Assembly: GCA_964420035.1 (NCBI GenBank)
Contig: CAYQQR010000036.1
Location: 1-45,257, forward strand
DNA length: 45,257 bases
DNA from: CAYQQR01 sp964420035
Lineage (GTDB): Bacteria > Bacteroidota > Bacteroidia > Bacteroidales > SM23-62
Direction: 5' to 3'
In this document: piece after piece, positions 33,420-41,488 of the stretch
How positions within the stretch are numbered: position 1 is the stretch's first letter
Layout of the letters: each line of letters begins with the position of its first letter
The notes under the pieces: generated by a model
The model's database searches: none
What the model was told of the DNA's origin: nothing
Seen by the model: only the letters and a program-made list of their open reading frames with translations
Program-made: the position numbers and the translations under genes

Positions 33420-35654
33420 ATGAAAAAGCCGGGGCTGCTTTTATCGATTGTACTGATCCATTTCCTGTATCCGGGTGTGCAACCATCCTACGGTCAATGC
33501 GAAATGCTTATCCGGGCGGATGAATTCAATGGCAGTGAATTGGATCCGGAGAAATGGAACATCGAAGTCGATAACTCGGGCGGGGGTAATGAAGAATTGC
33601 AATATTATACCGACCGGGATACCAATGTTTTCGTGAAAGACGGACTCCTGACCATCCGGGCACTGAAGGAGGAATATATTAACCGTTCCTATACTTCGGC
33701 CAGGATCAATACCAGGCACAAGGGCGACTGGTGCTACGGTAAATACGAAGCCCGGATAAAACTGCCCGAGGGGCAGGGGATCTGGCCCGCTTTCTGGATG
33801 CTTCCTACCGATAATGTTTATGGTGGGTGGCCCAACAGTGGTGAGATCGATATCATGGAACTGGTGGGTCATCAACCGGACAGGGTCTACGGAACATTGC
33901 ATGCCGGTCCGCCATGGAACTTCACCAACGGGATATATGTTTTGCCTTCGGGAAAGTTTTCGGATGATTTTCATGTGTTTTCCCTGGAATGGTCCCCGGA
34001 TACGATAAAATGGTATGTGGATGATAATCTTTACTCATTAAAGACTCAGGATAGCGTAGGTAAACCTGAACAATGGCTGGCCTTCCGGGAACGGTTTCAT
34101 CTGATCCTTAATCTGGCCGTTGGCGGAAACTGGCCGGGCGACCCGGATGAAACCACCGTATTCCCGCGAACCATGGAAGTGGATTATGTCAGGGTATACG
34201 GAGATCCGGATGATCAGGAGATCATTGCCGTTGACCGTGCCTATGCCAATGCAAAGGGCGTGCGTTATAATTTTACCGATGTTCCCGGTGCCACATTCAA
34301 CTGGAGCGTACCTGAAGGTGCTCAAATCATCTCCGGTCAGGGGACCAACAGGATCACAGTTGACTGGGGATGCAACGAAGGGAACATCAGCCTGGAGTTA
34401 AGCGATATTGCCTGTGGTGACCAACTGTATACTTTGCCGGTAGAATTCACTGCTCTGGAATTGTATGGCAAAGAGGAAGCCTGCCAGTTGGAGGAAATGT
34501 TGTTCCGCACTCCTGATCTGGCCGGGACCGATTTCACCTGGCATTATCCCGGAGATGCAGTTTTAAACGGTACTGCAAATAATGACAGTATTCATCTGAC
34601 CTGGGGTTGTGGGGAAGGTTATGTCAAGGTGGTTGCAGAAAACATTTGCGGTACGGGATCCGATTCCATCCTTGTCACTTTAAAGGACCCCGGCATTACC
34701 GGACCCTCAACCGTGGCGGAAAACGCTACCGATGTTCAATATGAAGTCGATTCTATGCCTGCAATGAGCTATCAGTGGAGTGTTCCTGCCGGTGCGCTCA
34801 TTACCGGGGGTCAGGGAACCCATAGCATACTGGTTGATTTCGGTACGGAGGACGGTACGGTCCGGGTTGATCTGACCAATAGCTGTGGAACAAATACTTT
34901 ATCCCAGAACGTCAGGATCACGGATACCATTATGCTCCTCGACCATGAGTCCAGTTTTCTGGAATTTGAAACATGGGCCTCAACGACTTACGAGATGGTC
35001 GATAATCCCCTCAAGGATGATGTGAATCCCAGCGAACATGCAGGAAAATCCTTCAAGTCGGAAGTCGCCTGGTCAGGTATCTATGCCGATCTTGGATACA
35101 ACCTGGACCTGGAGAAACATCAGAAATTCTGCATGAAGGTCATGGGTCCCAAAACCGGGGATGTATTGTTCAAGTTAGAGGATCATGTTGAGAATGATGT
35201 CCAACCTACAGAGGTCAGTGCGCCCTTGACCCAAGTAAATGCCTGGGAAGAACTCTGCTTTATCTTCCCCGGGGCTCCTACCGGTGTATTTGACCGGCTT
35301 ACATTATTCTTTGATTTTGGAAGCGGGGTGGAAAACTTCTATTACTTCGATGACATTATTCTTTATCCTTACCCGGTCGGGACTTTTTCAAATGTATATG
35401 ACAGCGGGTATGGTCTGAGCATCTTTCCCAATCCTTCCAAAGGAAAGATGCATATTCGTTTCCTTGCAGAATCCCGGAACTGCAAACTGTATTTTTATGA
35501 TTTGCACGGTCAGCTTATATTTTCGGAATACCTGAAAAACCGGCAAAAGGGTCAGGTAGCTTCCCTGGATATAAGTTTTCTTCCGGAAGGAATGTATTTG
35601 TTAAGAATCGACCAGGACGGTAAATCCTATGCTGAAAAATTTATAGTACAATAA
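33420..35654 (+). CDS. Second GH16 endo-glucanase with three Ig-like modules, T9SS cargo
   Basis: 744 residues from the ATG at 33420 (MKKPGLLLS); the frame extends 14 codons upstream from a non-Met start over the phosphorylase stop and was trimmed. Signal peptide to about residue 26 (PSYG before Gln). GH16 domain (about 27-265) with Glu142, Asp144 and Glu147 in GEIDIMELVG, plus GQGIWPAFWM and NLAVGGNWPG. Three Ig/PKD-like modules (about 270-340, 350-420, 430-500) of the same type as in the first GH16, then a beta-rich jelly-roll-like domain (about 508-655, ending YYFDDIILYP) in place of CBM6, and a T9SS sorting domain (LSIFPNPSKGKMHIRF, LPEGMYLLRI). Last gene of the operon, 38 bp after the phosphorylase. 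Differences in modules suggest different targeting of the two enzymes. Confidence 0.93.
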   Translation: MKKPGLLLSIVLIHFLYPGVQPSYGQCEMLIRADEFNGSELDPEKWNIEVDNSGGGNEELQYYTDRDTNVFVKDGLLTIRALKEEYINRSYTSARINTRHKGDWCYGKYEARIKLPEGQGIWPAFWMLPTDNVYGGWPNSGEIDIMELVGHQPDRVYGTLHAGPPWNFTNGIYVLPSGKFSDDFHVFSLEWSPDTIKWYVDDNLYSLKTQDSVGKPEQWLAFRERFHLILNLAVGGNWPGDPDETTVFPRTMEVDYVRVYGDPDDQEIIAVDRAYANAKGVRYNFTDVPGATFNWSVPEGAQIISGQGTNRITVDWGCNEGNISLELSDIACGDQLYTLPVEFTALELYGKEEACQLEEMLFRTPDLAGTDFTWHYPGDAVLNGTANNDSIHLTWGCGEGYVKVVAENICGTGSDSILVTLKDPGITGPSTVAENATDVQYEVDSMPAMSYQWSVPAGALITGGQGTHSILVDFGTEDGTVRVDLTNSCGTNTLSQNVRITDTIMLLDHESSFLEFETWASTTYEMVDNPLKDDVNPSEHAGKSFKSEVAWSGIYADLGYNLDLEKHQKFCMKVMGPKTGDVLFKLEDHVENDVQPTEVSAPLTQVNAWEELCFIFPGAPTGVFDRLTLFFDFGSGVENFYYFDDIILYPYPVGTFSNVYDSGYGLSIFPNPSKGKMHIRFLAESRNCKLYFYDLHGQLIFSEYLKNRQKGQVASLDISFLPEGMYLLRIDQDGKSYAEKFIVQ

Positions 35655-35690
35655 TATGGTTGTTTAGTTAGTAATTGAGTTGTTCAGCTT

Positions 35691-35721
35691 AAAGGTGCCC
35701 TTTTGGGGCACCTTTTATTTT
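35691..35721. terminator. Bidirectional terminator between GH16 and the BNR_4-GH105 gene
   Basis: AAAGGTGCCC (35691-35700) pairs perfectly with GGGCACCTTT (35706-35715) across a TTTTG loop, followed by TATTTT. The right arm touches the stop codon of the convergent gene (35715-35717). Confidence 0.9.
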
Positions 35722-38102
35722 ACCCACTTCAGAACCTCGCTTCCGGCCAGAAGAAAGGCGCCGGTTCCGTAAACCTGGGAATCATCCGGGGAGATGGCTT
35801 TTGGAGAATCCCCTATTTGTTGAACGTAGCCCAGCATACCTTCTTCATTGACATTGTTCACCAGCCCTTCCCAGGCTTTTTCGACGGCGGGAAGAAACTT
35901 TTCTTCGTCCAGGTAACCCTGATTAATGCCCCAGGCCAGTGCATAACAGAAGAAGGCCGAGCCGCTGGATTCCCCCATGGGATATTCCCCGGGGTCCAGC
36001 AGGCTGGAACGCCACAGGCCGTCATCCCCCTGGATCCCAATAAGCTTGCTGGCCATTTCATGGTATTGCTTGATGAAATTACCCCGGCTGGGATGGTCTT
36101 CAGGGAGATGTTCCAGTACCCTTACCAGTCCGCCCATGACCCAGCCGTTGCCCCTGGACCAAAAAACTTTTTTACCGTTTTCCGTACGGGCATCAAAGAA
36201 GCGATCATCCCTGTAAAAAAGATGTTCCTCAGGGTCATACAGGTAATCTGACGTGATCCACCAATGTTCATCCAGGTAGTCCAGGTATTTTTGATCACCC
36301 GTGGCTTTATAGACGCGTGCAAAAGCCGGTGGTGCCATGTACAGGGCATCGCACCAGGTCCACCATTCGAAGCGGTAGGGATTTCCTTCAAAACGCACAT
36401 CGGCCGGGGCCGTACGGTTCACATGCATGTCCATGACCCAGCGGACCTTTTCCAGAATTTCCTCCCGTCCTGTTTCCATGTAGGCATCGGCAAAAACCTG
36501 GGCGATGGTCAGCCGGTCGGCATGATAGATATCGTTCATCAATTTCCAGTTGTTGGCTTCACCGATGTTGAGGATCTCGTTGAGATATCTCTGCTCACCG
36601 GTAGTCTCGTAGAGCGCCCAGATACCTGTGTAAAAAGCCCCGTACTGCCAGTCGGGCCGGTCGTGCTCCCTGGGATTCGCCAGTTGCCAGTCGGCCGTCT
36701 TATGCATGATATCCACAATGAATCCGGGGTCGAAGACATCCCTGCAGGAAGGATATTTCAGGTTGGTTTTGATGGAGGTGCGGTAATCCCTGCTGTAATA
36801 CCTGTAACGGGTGTTCATCATCCAGAGAAACTGCAGATCGTTATCTTCACCGGCATTGCGAATGGCATAGGGCCTGACATTGTTTTTTTCTGAATTAGCT
36901 GTAATGGTCCTGATTCTCCAGCTTTTGCCTTCGTTGCGGGTGGTCCACTGTTCAATTTCGAAGACCCCGTTGATCTCACGGGAAAGGTACACAATATTGG
37001 GATCCTCATGGTCCAGGACGATGCCCGCGGAATAATGCGGTTCGGGTTCTTTTCTCCCCTCCATGGTTTCCGGGAACCATTTGCCGCTGTTGACCAGCTC
37101 GTAGTTGTTCCATTTTTCCCCGTCCCACCGGGCATAAACATAAATATGCGTGTATATATCGGGAAATTTAGCATATACCACCACCGGGTTTCCCTGGGTA
37201 TCTTCTGCCACATCCCAAATCCAGGCCCTTACCCCGGTTTCTGAGGCATCGTAAACCATACCGGCTTCCCCGGGGCTGCAAGGCATTTCTTCCAATCTTT
37301 TGATCACCCGGCCGCCCGCCGTCTTAAACTCTCCGTCATGATATTGCATATAGTATATGCTGTTTTCAGATTCCTTCCGGGGATGGCCGTCGGTAAATGC
37401 AAAATGAATCCGGTTCCTGCCATTGTCATCTATCTTCAGATAGGGTCTTCGCATTTCATAGATACGCTCCGGCAGAATCAGTATCCGGCCCGGGGTCCAG
37501 GTTTTGCCCAGGTCGTCGGACCAGGAAATGTTGGGTTTAAAATCAATACCACGCCAGAACATATACAAACGGTTATTTTCTTCTGAAAGAAAAACCGGGT
37601 TGGTGTAGGTGTAGGTATTGGAAAGTCCTTCATAGTGCCCGGTATCATTCAGCTCCAGCACCCTTATTTCCGTCCATTCCGATATATCTTCCGGCCTTAT
37701 GGAGCGGCAGAATCTTATGGGTTCACGGGTGGCGTGCGGACTGAAAAATACATAGAGGTAGCCCCCGGGCCCTGGAAGAACCGAGGGATGATTGTGGTCA
37801 TCCGGCGTAATCCCGTTGACAACAAGCCCGCTGTCAAATTCTTGCGTTACGTGATCATAATAGCCAATATGTATATCCCCGTATGAATCGATCCAACCTG
37901 CATAGGTTCGCTTATGCTCCCCTTCATAATACACAGCCCGCGGTTCCGAAAACCAGCACCAGGCCCCGTCGTGGGTCATGGAGCGGTATGCTTCTGCAGG
38001 TAGCACCTCCGATCTCTGGTAACGGAAACGTGCAAAGTCCTGCGTTAACCCCTGATTGCCGAATATCAGGAATAATAGTATTATTGTGAATTCTCTTTTC
38101 AT
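35715..38102 (-). CDS. BNR_4 propeller - GH88/GH105 fusion, secreted
   Basis: 795 residues with a signal peptide (1-20, GLTQ). The N-terminal half (about 38-440) looks like a BNR_4 seven-bladed propeller (GAWCWFSEPRAVYYEG, TYAGWIDSYGDIHIGYYDH, DDHNHPSVLPG, RPYLKIDDNGRNRIHFAFTD), the fold used by ulvan lyases PL24/PL25 and GH145. The C-terminal half (about 455-795) is a GH88/GH105 (alpha/alpha)6 barrel (TWCDALYMAPPAFARVY with probable catalytic Asp585, RGNGWVMGGLVRVLEHLP, DGLWRSSLLDP, ESSGSAFFCYALAWGINQG), enzymes that remove unsaturated uronic acids left by lyases. The fusion suggests one secreted protein that binds or cleaves a uronate polysaccharide and then trims the product. It is not part of the glucan operon and carries no T9SS tail. 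Confidence 0.87.
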   Translation of the reverse strand: MKREFTIILLFLIFGNQGLTQDFARFRYQRSEVLPAEAYRSMTHDGAWCWFSEPRAVYYEGEHKRTYAGWIDSYGDIHIGYYDHVTQEFDSGLVVNGITPDDHNHPSVLPGPGGYLYVFFSPHATREPIRFCRSIRPEDISEWTEIRVLELNDTGHYEGLSNTYTYTNPVFLSEENNRLYMFWRGIDFKPNISWSDDLGKTWTPGRILILPERIYEMRRPYLKIDDNGRNRIHFAFTDGHPRKESENSIYYMQYHDGEFKTAGGRVIKRLEEMPCSPGEAGMVYDASETGVRAWIWDVAEDTQGNPVVVYAKFPDIYTHIYVYARWDGEKWNNYELVNSGKWFPETMEGRKEPEPHYSAGIVLDHEDPNIVYLSREINGVFEIEQWTTRNEGKSWRIRTITANSEKNNVRPYAIRNAGEDNDLQFLWMMNTRYRYYSRDYRTSIKTNLKYPSCRDVFDPGFIVDIMHKTADWQLANPREHDRPDWQYGAFYTGIWALYETTGEQRYLNEILNIGEANNWKLMNDIYHADRLTIAQVFADAYMETGREEILEKVRWVMDMHVNRTAPADVRFEGNPYRFEWWTWCDALYMAPPAFARVYKATGDQKYLDYLDEHWWITSDYLYDPEEHLFYRDDRFFDARTENGKKVFWSRGNGWVMGGLVRVLEHLPEDHPSRGNFIKQYHEMASKLIGIQGDDGLWRSSLLDPGEYPMGESSGSAFFCYALAWGINQGYLDEEKFLPAVEKAWEGLVNNVNEEGMLGYVQQIGDSPKAISPDDSQVYGTGAFLLAGSEVLKWVK

Positions 38103-38133
38103 GATAATGAACTTAATTAAGGGATAAACGAAT

Positions 38134-38168
38134 GTAAGATGTAAAACGAAAAATGAAAAATGAAAAAT
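38134..38168 (+). repeat. Five-unit heptamer tandem repeat (GAAAAAT)
   Basis: Contiguous 7-bp units GTAAGAT, GTAAAAC, GAAAAAT, GAAAAAT, GAAAAAT at 38134-38168. It lies in the gap between the divergent GH105 fusion and sigma-like genes, just before the inverted repeat at 38176. Confidence 0.75.
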
Positions 38169-38175
38169 ATGAAAA

Positions 38176-38217
38176 TGTTACGGGTTACGACTTATTTGGA
38201 GCCCGTAACCCGTAACA
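38176..38217. repeat. Inverted repeat with GGGTTAC heptamers
   Basis: TGTTACGGGTTAC (38176-38188) pairs perfectly with GTAACCCGTAACA (38205-38217), a 13-bp stem with a 16-base loop. The arm contains the same CGGGTTAC word as the hairpin at 7354-7389, so the two are members of one dispersed family. Here it lies between divergent genes, so it is not a terminator by position. The rest of 38218-38372 is AT-rich with no recognisable gene. Confidence 0.72.
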
Positions 38218-38372
38218 CTATATTTTAACCTTTTAGCTCTTAAACCCTTAATCTCTGAATCTCTTTGTCATTTTTATTGTTGTTAAAAACCTCTTATAAA
38301 ACATACTTGACCGGTATTTCATACTTACACTTTAATGGTTATTTTTCGCCAAACTAATCCGTACACGATTTT

Positions 38373-39302
38373 ATGCCGGACCTTTCATTATTACTGGCCG
38401 CTTGTCATCATGCCATACCGCAGAACCAGCAGACCCTGCTGGTGCTGAATAAGATTTCCGGTTTCAATCTGAAAGAACTCAGCGATGTGTTCGTGCTCAG
38501 CCGGGACAAGATCAGCAATGACATGCTGGAGGCGGAAACCAGGCTGGAAAAATATCAAACGGAAGAAGAGCTTGAAGAAGGGGCCTTGTTGGGACGACGA
38601 TTGCTGCAAGTCATGAAGGTGCTCCTGTCCATCTTCAATGAAGGGATGTACGGTCAATCGGATCATTCCGACCTGAAGCGACATCTGTCCATGGAAGCGA
38701 TCCGGCTGGGGGATTTCCTTCTGACCACCCCGGCCAGGGATCTGGGTCAATTGCAGGCCCTGCTGGGAATGATGTATTTCCAGGCAGCCCGCTTTGATGC
38801 CCGTGTGAATGGCAATGGGCAGTTGATCACCCTGGACAAGCAGGACCGTAAGCTCTGGAACAGGCAATACATTGAAAATGGGCGGATGCACCTGGATAAA
38901 GCATCACAGAGCGACTATCGCGGTTCTTACCTTTTGCAGGCCCATATTGAAAGCCTGCATTGCAGTGCCGGTTCCTATAAAGAAACCGACTGGCACCAGA
39001 TCCTGGGATTGTATGACTTACTGATGAAGTGTTATCCCAGTCACATTTTTTCCATTCGGCGTTTAATTGCCTTCTCCATGGTATACAGTCCCGGGGAGGC
39101 TCTGGAACAAATGGCAAAGCTTGAAGTCAACGATACGGTAAGGCAATTAAAAGTATACGATGCAGTAAAAGCATACCTGCTGGAACAGCTCAATGAAAAA
39201 GAGGCCTCAGCACTTTATTATGCCCTGGCCTCTGAGAAGTCTTATAATCCTGTGGAACAGGCTTTCTTTACCGGTAAGGTAACGGAATCGCGAAAGGTTT
39301 AG
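38373..39302 (+). CDS. Sigma-factor-like protein lacking region 2 (ECF42 / DUF6596 type)
   Basis: 309 residues. Residues 1-62 match the region-4 helix-turn-helix of ECF42-type sigma factors (LSLLLAACHHAIPQNQQTLLVLNKISGFNLKELSDVFVLS). Residues 75-300 match the DUF6596 C-terminal extension of the same family (LLSIFNEGMYG, LSMEAIRLGDFLL, LLGMMYFQAARFDARVNGNGQLI-type block with LDKQDRKLWNRQYIENG, then DWHQILGLYDLL). The N-terminal region 2, which binds core RNA polymerase and the -10 element, is absent: an in-frame TAA at 38355 and AT-rich non-coding sequence lie upstream. It is either a truncated relic or a protein that kept only region 4 and the extension. Its 3-prime end overlaps the convergent isomerase gene by 35 bp. 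Confidence 0.8.
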   Translation: MPDLSLLLAACHHAIPQNQQTLLVLNKISGFNLKELSDVFVLSRDKISNDMLEAETRLEKYQTEEELEEGALLGRRLLQVMKVLLSIFNEGMYGQSDHSDLKRHLSMEAIRLGDFLLTTPARDLGQLQALLGMMYFQAARFDARVNGNGQLITLDKQDRKLWNRQYIENGRMHLDKASQSDYRGSYLLQAHIESLHCSAGSYKETDWHQILGLYDLLMKCYPSHIFSIRRLIAFSMVYSPGEALEQMAKLEVNDTVRQLKVYDAVKAYLLEQLNEKEASALYYALASEKSYNPVEQAFFTGKVTESRKV

Positions 39303-40152
39303 GCCCGATTAAATATTTTACTATCTCCAGGTTTTCGAGGTATTCCAGGCTTTTTTCAACACTTTCCATCGGGGAATAATTATATTCCTCCACTTCCACA
39401 ATATAGTATTGCATGCCGGCCAGTTCTGCCTTTGAAAAGATTTTTTCGAAATTGATGTTCCCACTGGCCCCCACTTCTGCTTCGTCTTTGACGTGCCAGA
39501 GTTCAAATCTTCCCGGGTATTGCTCAAAATAGGCAACGGGATCCGCGCCCCCTTCAACTGCCCAGTACAGATCTATCTGGAAAAATACTTTTTCGGGATC
39601 GGTATTTTCCAGCATATAGTCGTAAATGGTTACTTTGTCAAGTTGCTTAAATTCCCCTGCATGGTTGTGGTAACCGAATTTTATCCCTTCTTCATTACAT
39701 CTTCTGCCAATTTCATTAAAGTAATCACAATAGGCCTGCAATCCTTCCAGGCTTGCATAGGCCCTTTCATCCATGGAGGGTTTAACAATATACTTGACGC
39801 CTGCTTTTTTATGTGCAGCGATGCATGCATCCCACCATTCCCATGTTTTCCCGACATTATTGGAATCCGGTAAATCCCATCCTGTGTGAGATGATAGCAA
39901 ATCCATGCCATTTTCTTCCACCAGTGTCTTGAAATCCCCCGGTTCCATCCCGAAGAATTTTCCCTCGCTGAAACCATAGGCTTCAACAAAATCATAGCCC
40001 ATTTCTCCGACAGCCTGAATGACGCCGGGGACATTCTCATTGATCGTATCCCGCAGGGAATAGAGCTGCAGACCGATATACTTATCTTCCCGGGCACAGC
40101 TGATCATCAGGAAAATTACCGTAAACGCGCTTAAAATAATTCTGGCTTTCAT
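39268..40152 (-). CDS. Sugar isomerase/epimerase-like TIM-barrel lipoprotein
   Basis: 294 residues. Signal peptide with lipobox LMISC (Cys19), so exported, unlike cytoplasmic sugar isomerases. The remainder is a xylose isomerase-like TIM barrel (AP endonuclease 2 superfamily): IGLQLYSLRDTINEN at the first strand, FVEAYGF, HTGW, YIVKPSMDE, GIKFGYHNHAGEF with metal-ligand His residues, FFQIDLYWAVEGG, and FELWHVKDE, the usual metal-site positions. Secreted homologues are common in Bacteroidota PULs but their substrates are mostly unknown. The last residues (IGPKPFAIPLPYR) are read through DNA shared with the convergent sigma-like gene, so the C-terminus may be a late extension. A near-consensus -7 box TATCTTCG lies at 40187-40180. 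Confidence 0.85.
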   Translation of the reverse strand: MKARIILSAFTVIFLMISCAREDKYIGLQLYSLRDTINENVPGVIQAVGEMGYDFVEAYGFSEGKFFGMEPGDFKTLVEENGMDLLSSHTGWDLPDSNNVGKTWEWWDACIAAHKKAGVKYIVKPSMDERAYASLEGLQAYCDYFNEIGRRCNEEGIKFGYHNHAGEFKQLDKVTIYDYMLENTDPEKVFFQIDLYWAVEGGADPVAYFEQYPGRFELWHVKDEAEVGASGNINFEKIFSKAELAGMQYYIVEVEEYNYSPMESVEKSLEYLENLEIVKYLIGPKPFAIPLPYR

Positions 40153-40278
40153 ATTTTTATAATTTAGGTGTTCGATACACGAAGATAGAGAAAAATGAAA
40201 TTATTGATAAGAAGCGGTAAATTTATTCATTCATTCTTTTATGATAGTCTTCTCATCCCGGCAACCGGCGAATCGCCA

Positions 40279-41097
40279 TTAACCCAGGGCCACGTCCAGG
40301 ATCATCATCACCGTGAATCCCATCAGGGTCATCATGGTGGCCAGGTCGGTGTTTTTATATAATTGTGATTCCGGGATGAGTTCTTCCACGACAACGAATA
40401 TCATGGCTCCGGCAGCAAAGGAGAGTGCATAAGGCAAAAGCGGCTCCACCAGGATTACCGCGGCGGCACCGATCACCCCGGCTATGGGTTCCACCACGCC
40501 GGATAGCTGCCCGTAGAAAAAACTTTTGGATCTCGAGAATCCTTCACGGCGGAGGGGGACCGCTACCGATGTACCCTCGGGAAAATTCTGCAAGCCAATT
40601 CCAATCGCCAGGGCAAGTGCACCGGCAAAGGTGGCTGAAGGGGCGCCCGAGGCCAGTGCGCCGAAGGCAACACCGACGGCCAGGCCTTCAGGGATGTTGT
40701 GGAGTGTGATGGCCGTGACCAGCAGCACACTCCTCCGCCAGGTCGTCTGGATCCCTTCCGCTTCCTCCCGGGGAAATCCGATATGAAGGTGGGGCAAAAT
40801 CTTGTCGATACTCCAGATGAATGCTCCCCCTGCCAGGAAACCAACTCCCGCCGGTATCCAGGCAATTTTTCCGTCATGCTCTGCCATGGCTATAGCCGGG
40901 TTGAGGAGCGACCAGAAGCTGGCGGCGATCATCACCCCGGCTGCAAAGCCCATCATCCCGTCCAGGATCTTCCTGTTAAATCCTTTGAAAAAGAATACCA
41001 GAGCGGCTCCTAAAGCCGTTACACCCCATGTGAACAGCGTGGCGATCAGGGCCTGCATTATAGGATTCTGGTTCTGTAACCATTCCATAGTTGACAT
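40279..41097 (-). CDS. ZIP family metal transporter (GufA/ZupT-like)
   Basis: 272 residues with eight predicted transmembrane helices. Family signatures in helices 4 and 5 hold the metal ligands: ITLHNIPEGLAVGVAFG (His, Asn, Glu) and GIGLQNFPEGTSVAVPLR (Asn, Glu). A His-containing loop (DKILPHLHIGFPREEAEG) precedes helix 4. ZIP proteins import zinc, iron or other divalent cations; the metal cannot be told from sequence. It is divergent from the ferredoxin gene, with 69 bp between start codons, and lies near the Fe-S cassette, which would fit a role in metal supply. Confidence 0.93.
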   Translation of the reverse strand: MSTMEWLQNQNPIMQALIATLFTWGVTALGAALVFFFKGFNRKILDGMMGFAAGVMIAASFWSLLNPAIAMAEHDGKIAWIPAGVGFLAGGAFIWSIDKILPHLHIGFPREEAEGIQTTWRRSVLLVTAITLHNIPEGLAVGVAFGALASGAPSATFAGALALAIGIGLQNFPEGTSVAVPLRREGFSRSKSFFYGQLSGVVEPIAGVIGAAAVILVEPLLPYALSFAAGAMIFVVVEELIPESQLYKNTDLATMMTLMGFTVMMILDVALG

Positions 41098-41107
41098 ATT
41101 TAATTGT

Positions 41108-41115
41108 TAATTTTG
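41108..41115 (+). promoter_or_regulatory. Possible -7 box of the ferredoxin gene
   Basis: TAATTTTG fits TAnnTTTG, 59 bp before the ferredoxin ATG at 41167. No clear -33 box, so moderate support only. Confidence 0.4.
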
Positions 41116-41166
41116 AAAATTATTACTAACTGGCATATATATTTCCAAACGCTAAAAGTACTAAAA

Positions 41167-41355
41167 ATGGCTATTACAAAAGTATGGATTGAAGATGGCT
41201 GTACCTCTTGCGGACTCTGTGAAGAAATATGTCCCGAAGTATTCGAACAGCAGGATATCGCCGTTGTGAAAGAAGGGGTTGATTACAGCGAATACGAAGA
41301 CGAGATCAAGGAAGCTGCCGAGGATTGCCCGGTAGAGGTGATAAAGTATGAGTAG
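41167..41355 (+). CDS. Small single-cluster ferredoxin
   Basis: 62 residues from the ATG at 41167 (MAITKVWIEDG); the 21 codons upstream in frame do not resemble protein and start from a non-Met codon. Cysteines are arranged CTSCGLCEEICPEVF and, near the C-terminus, DCPVEVIKYE, which gives the three closely spaced ligands plus the distal Cys-Pro of a monocluster [4Fe-4S] (or [3Fe-4S]) ferredoxin; the extra Cys before the first Pro could form a disulfide or an alternative ligand. The rest is very acidic. It probably serves as a cytoplasmic electron carrier. The stop codon lies inside the first unit of a six-unit heptamer array. Confidence 0.92.
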   Translation: MAITKVWIEDGCTSCGLCEEICPEVFEQQDIAVVKEGVDYSEYEDEIKEAAEDCPVEVIKYE

Positions 41356-41392
41356 GCAGTAGGCAGTTGGCGGTAGGCAGTAGGCGGTAGGC
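41351..41392 (+). repeat. Six-unit heptamer tandem repeat (AGTAGGC)
   Basis: Six contiguous 7-bp units: AGTAGGC, AGTAGGC, AGTTGGC, GGTAGGC, AGTAGGC, GGTAGGC (41351-41392). The ferredoxin stop TAG at 41353-41355 lies in the first unit. No CRISPR-like repeat-spacer structure. Confidence 0.85.
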
Positions 41393-41488
41393 TGCTGAAG
41401 TTAAATTTTTAGGATTAGAGTATAATTTGGCTGATAGGGATATTGGCGCGATTGGATTCGTATGGCCTTTTGCAGGAATTGTAAAATG

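Noticed and set aside
36264..36893. Plus-strand open frames opposite the GH105 part of the fusion (also 35703-36251)
   Set aside because: Shadows of a clear gene; composition is that of reverse-complement coding DNA.
41351..41392. Possible small CRISPR array
   Set aside because: Units are 7 bp and contiguous, with no spacers and no cas genes.
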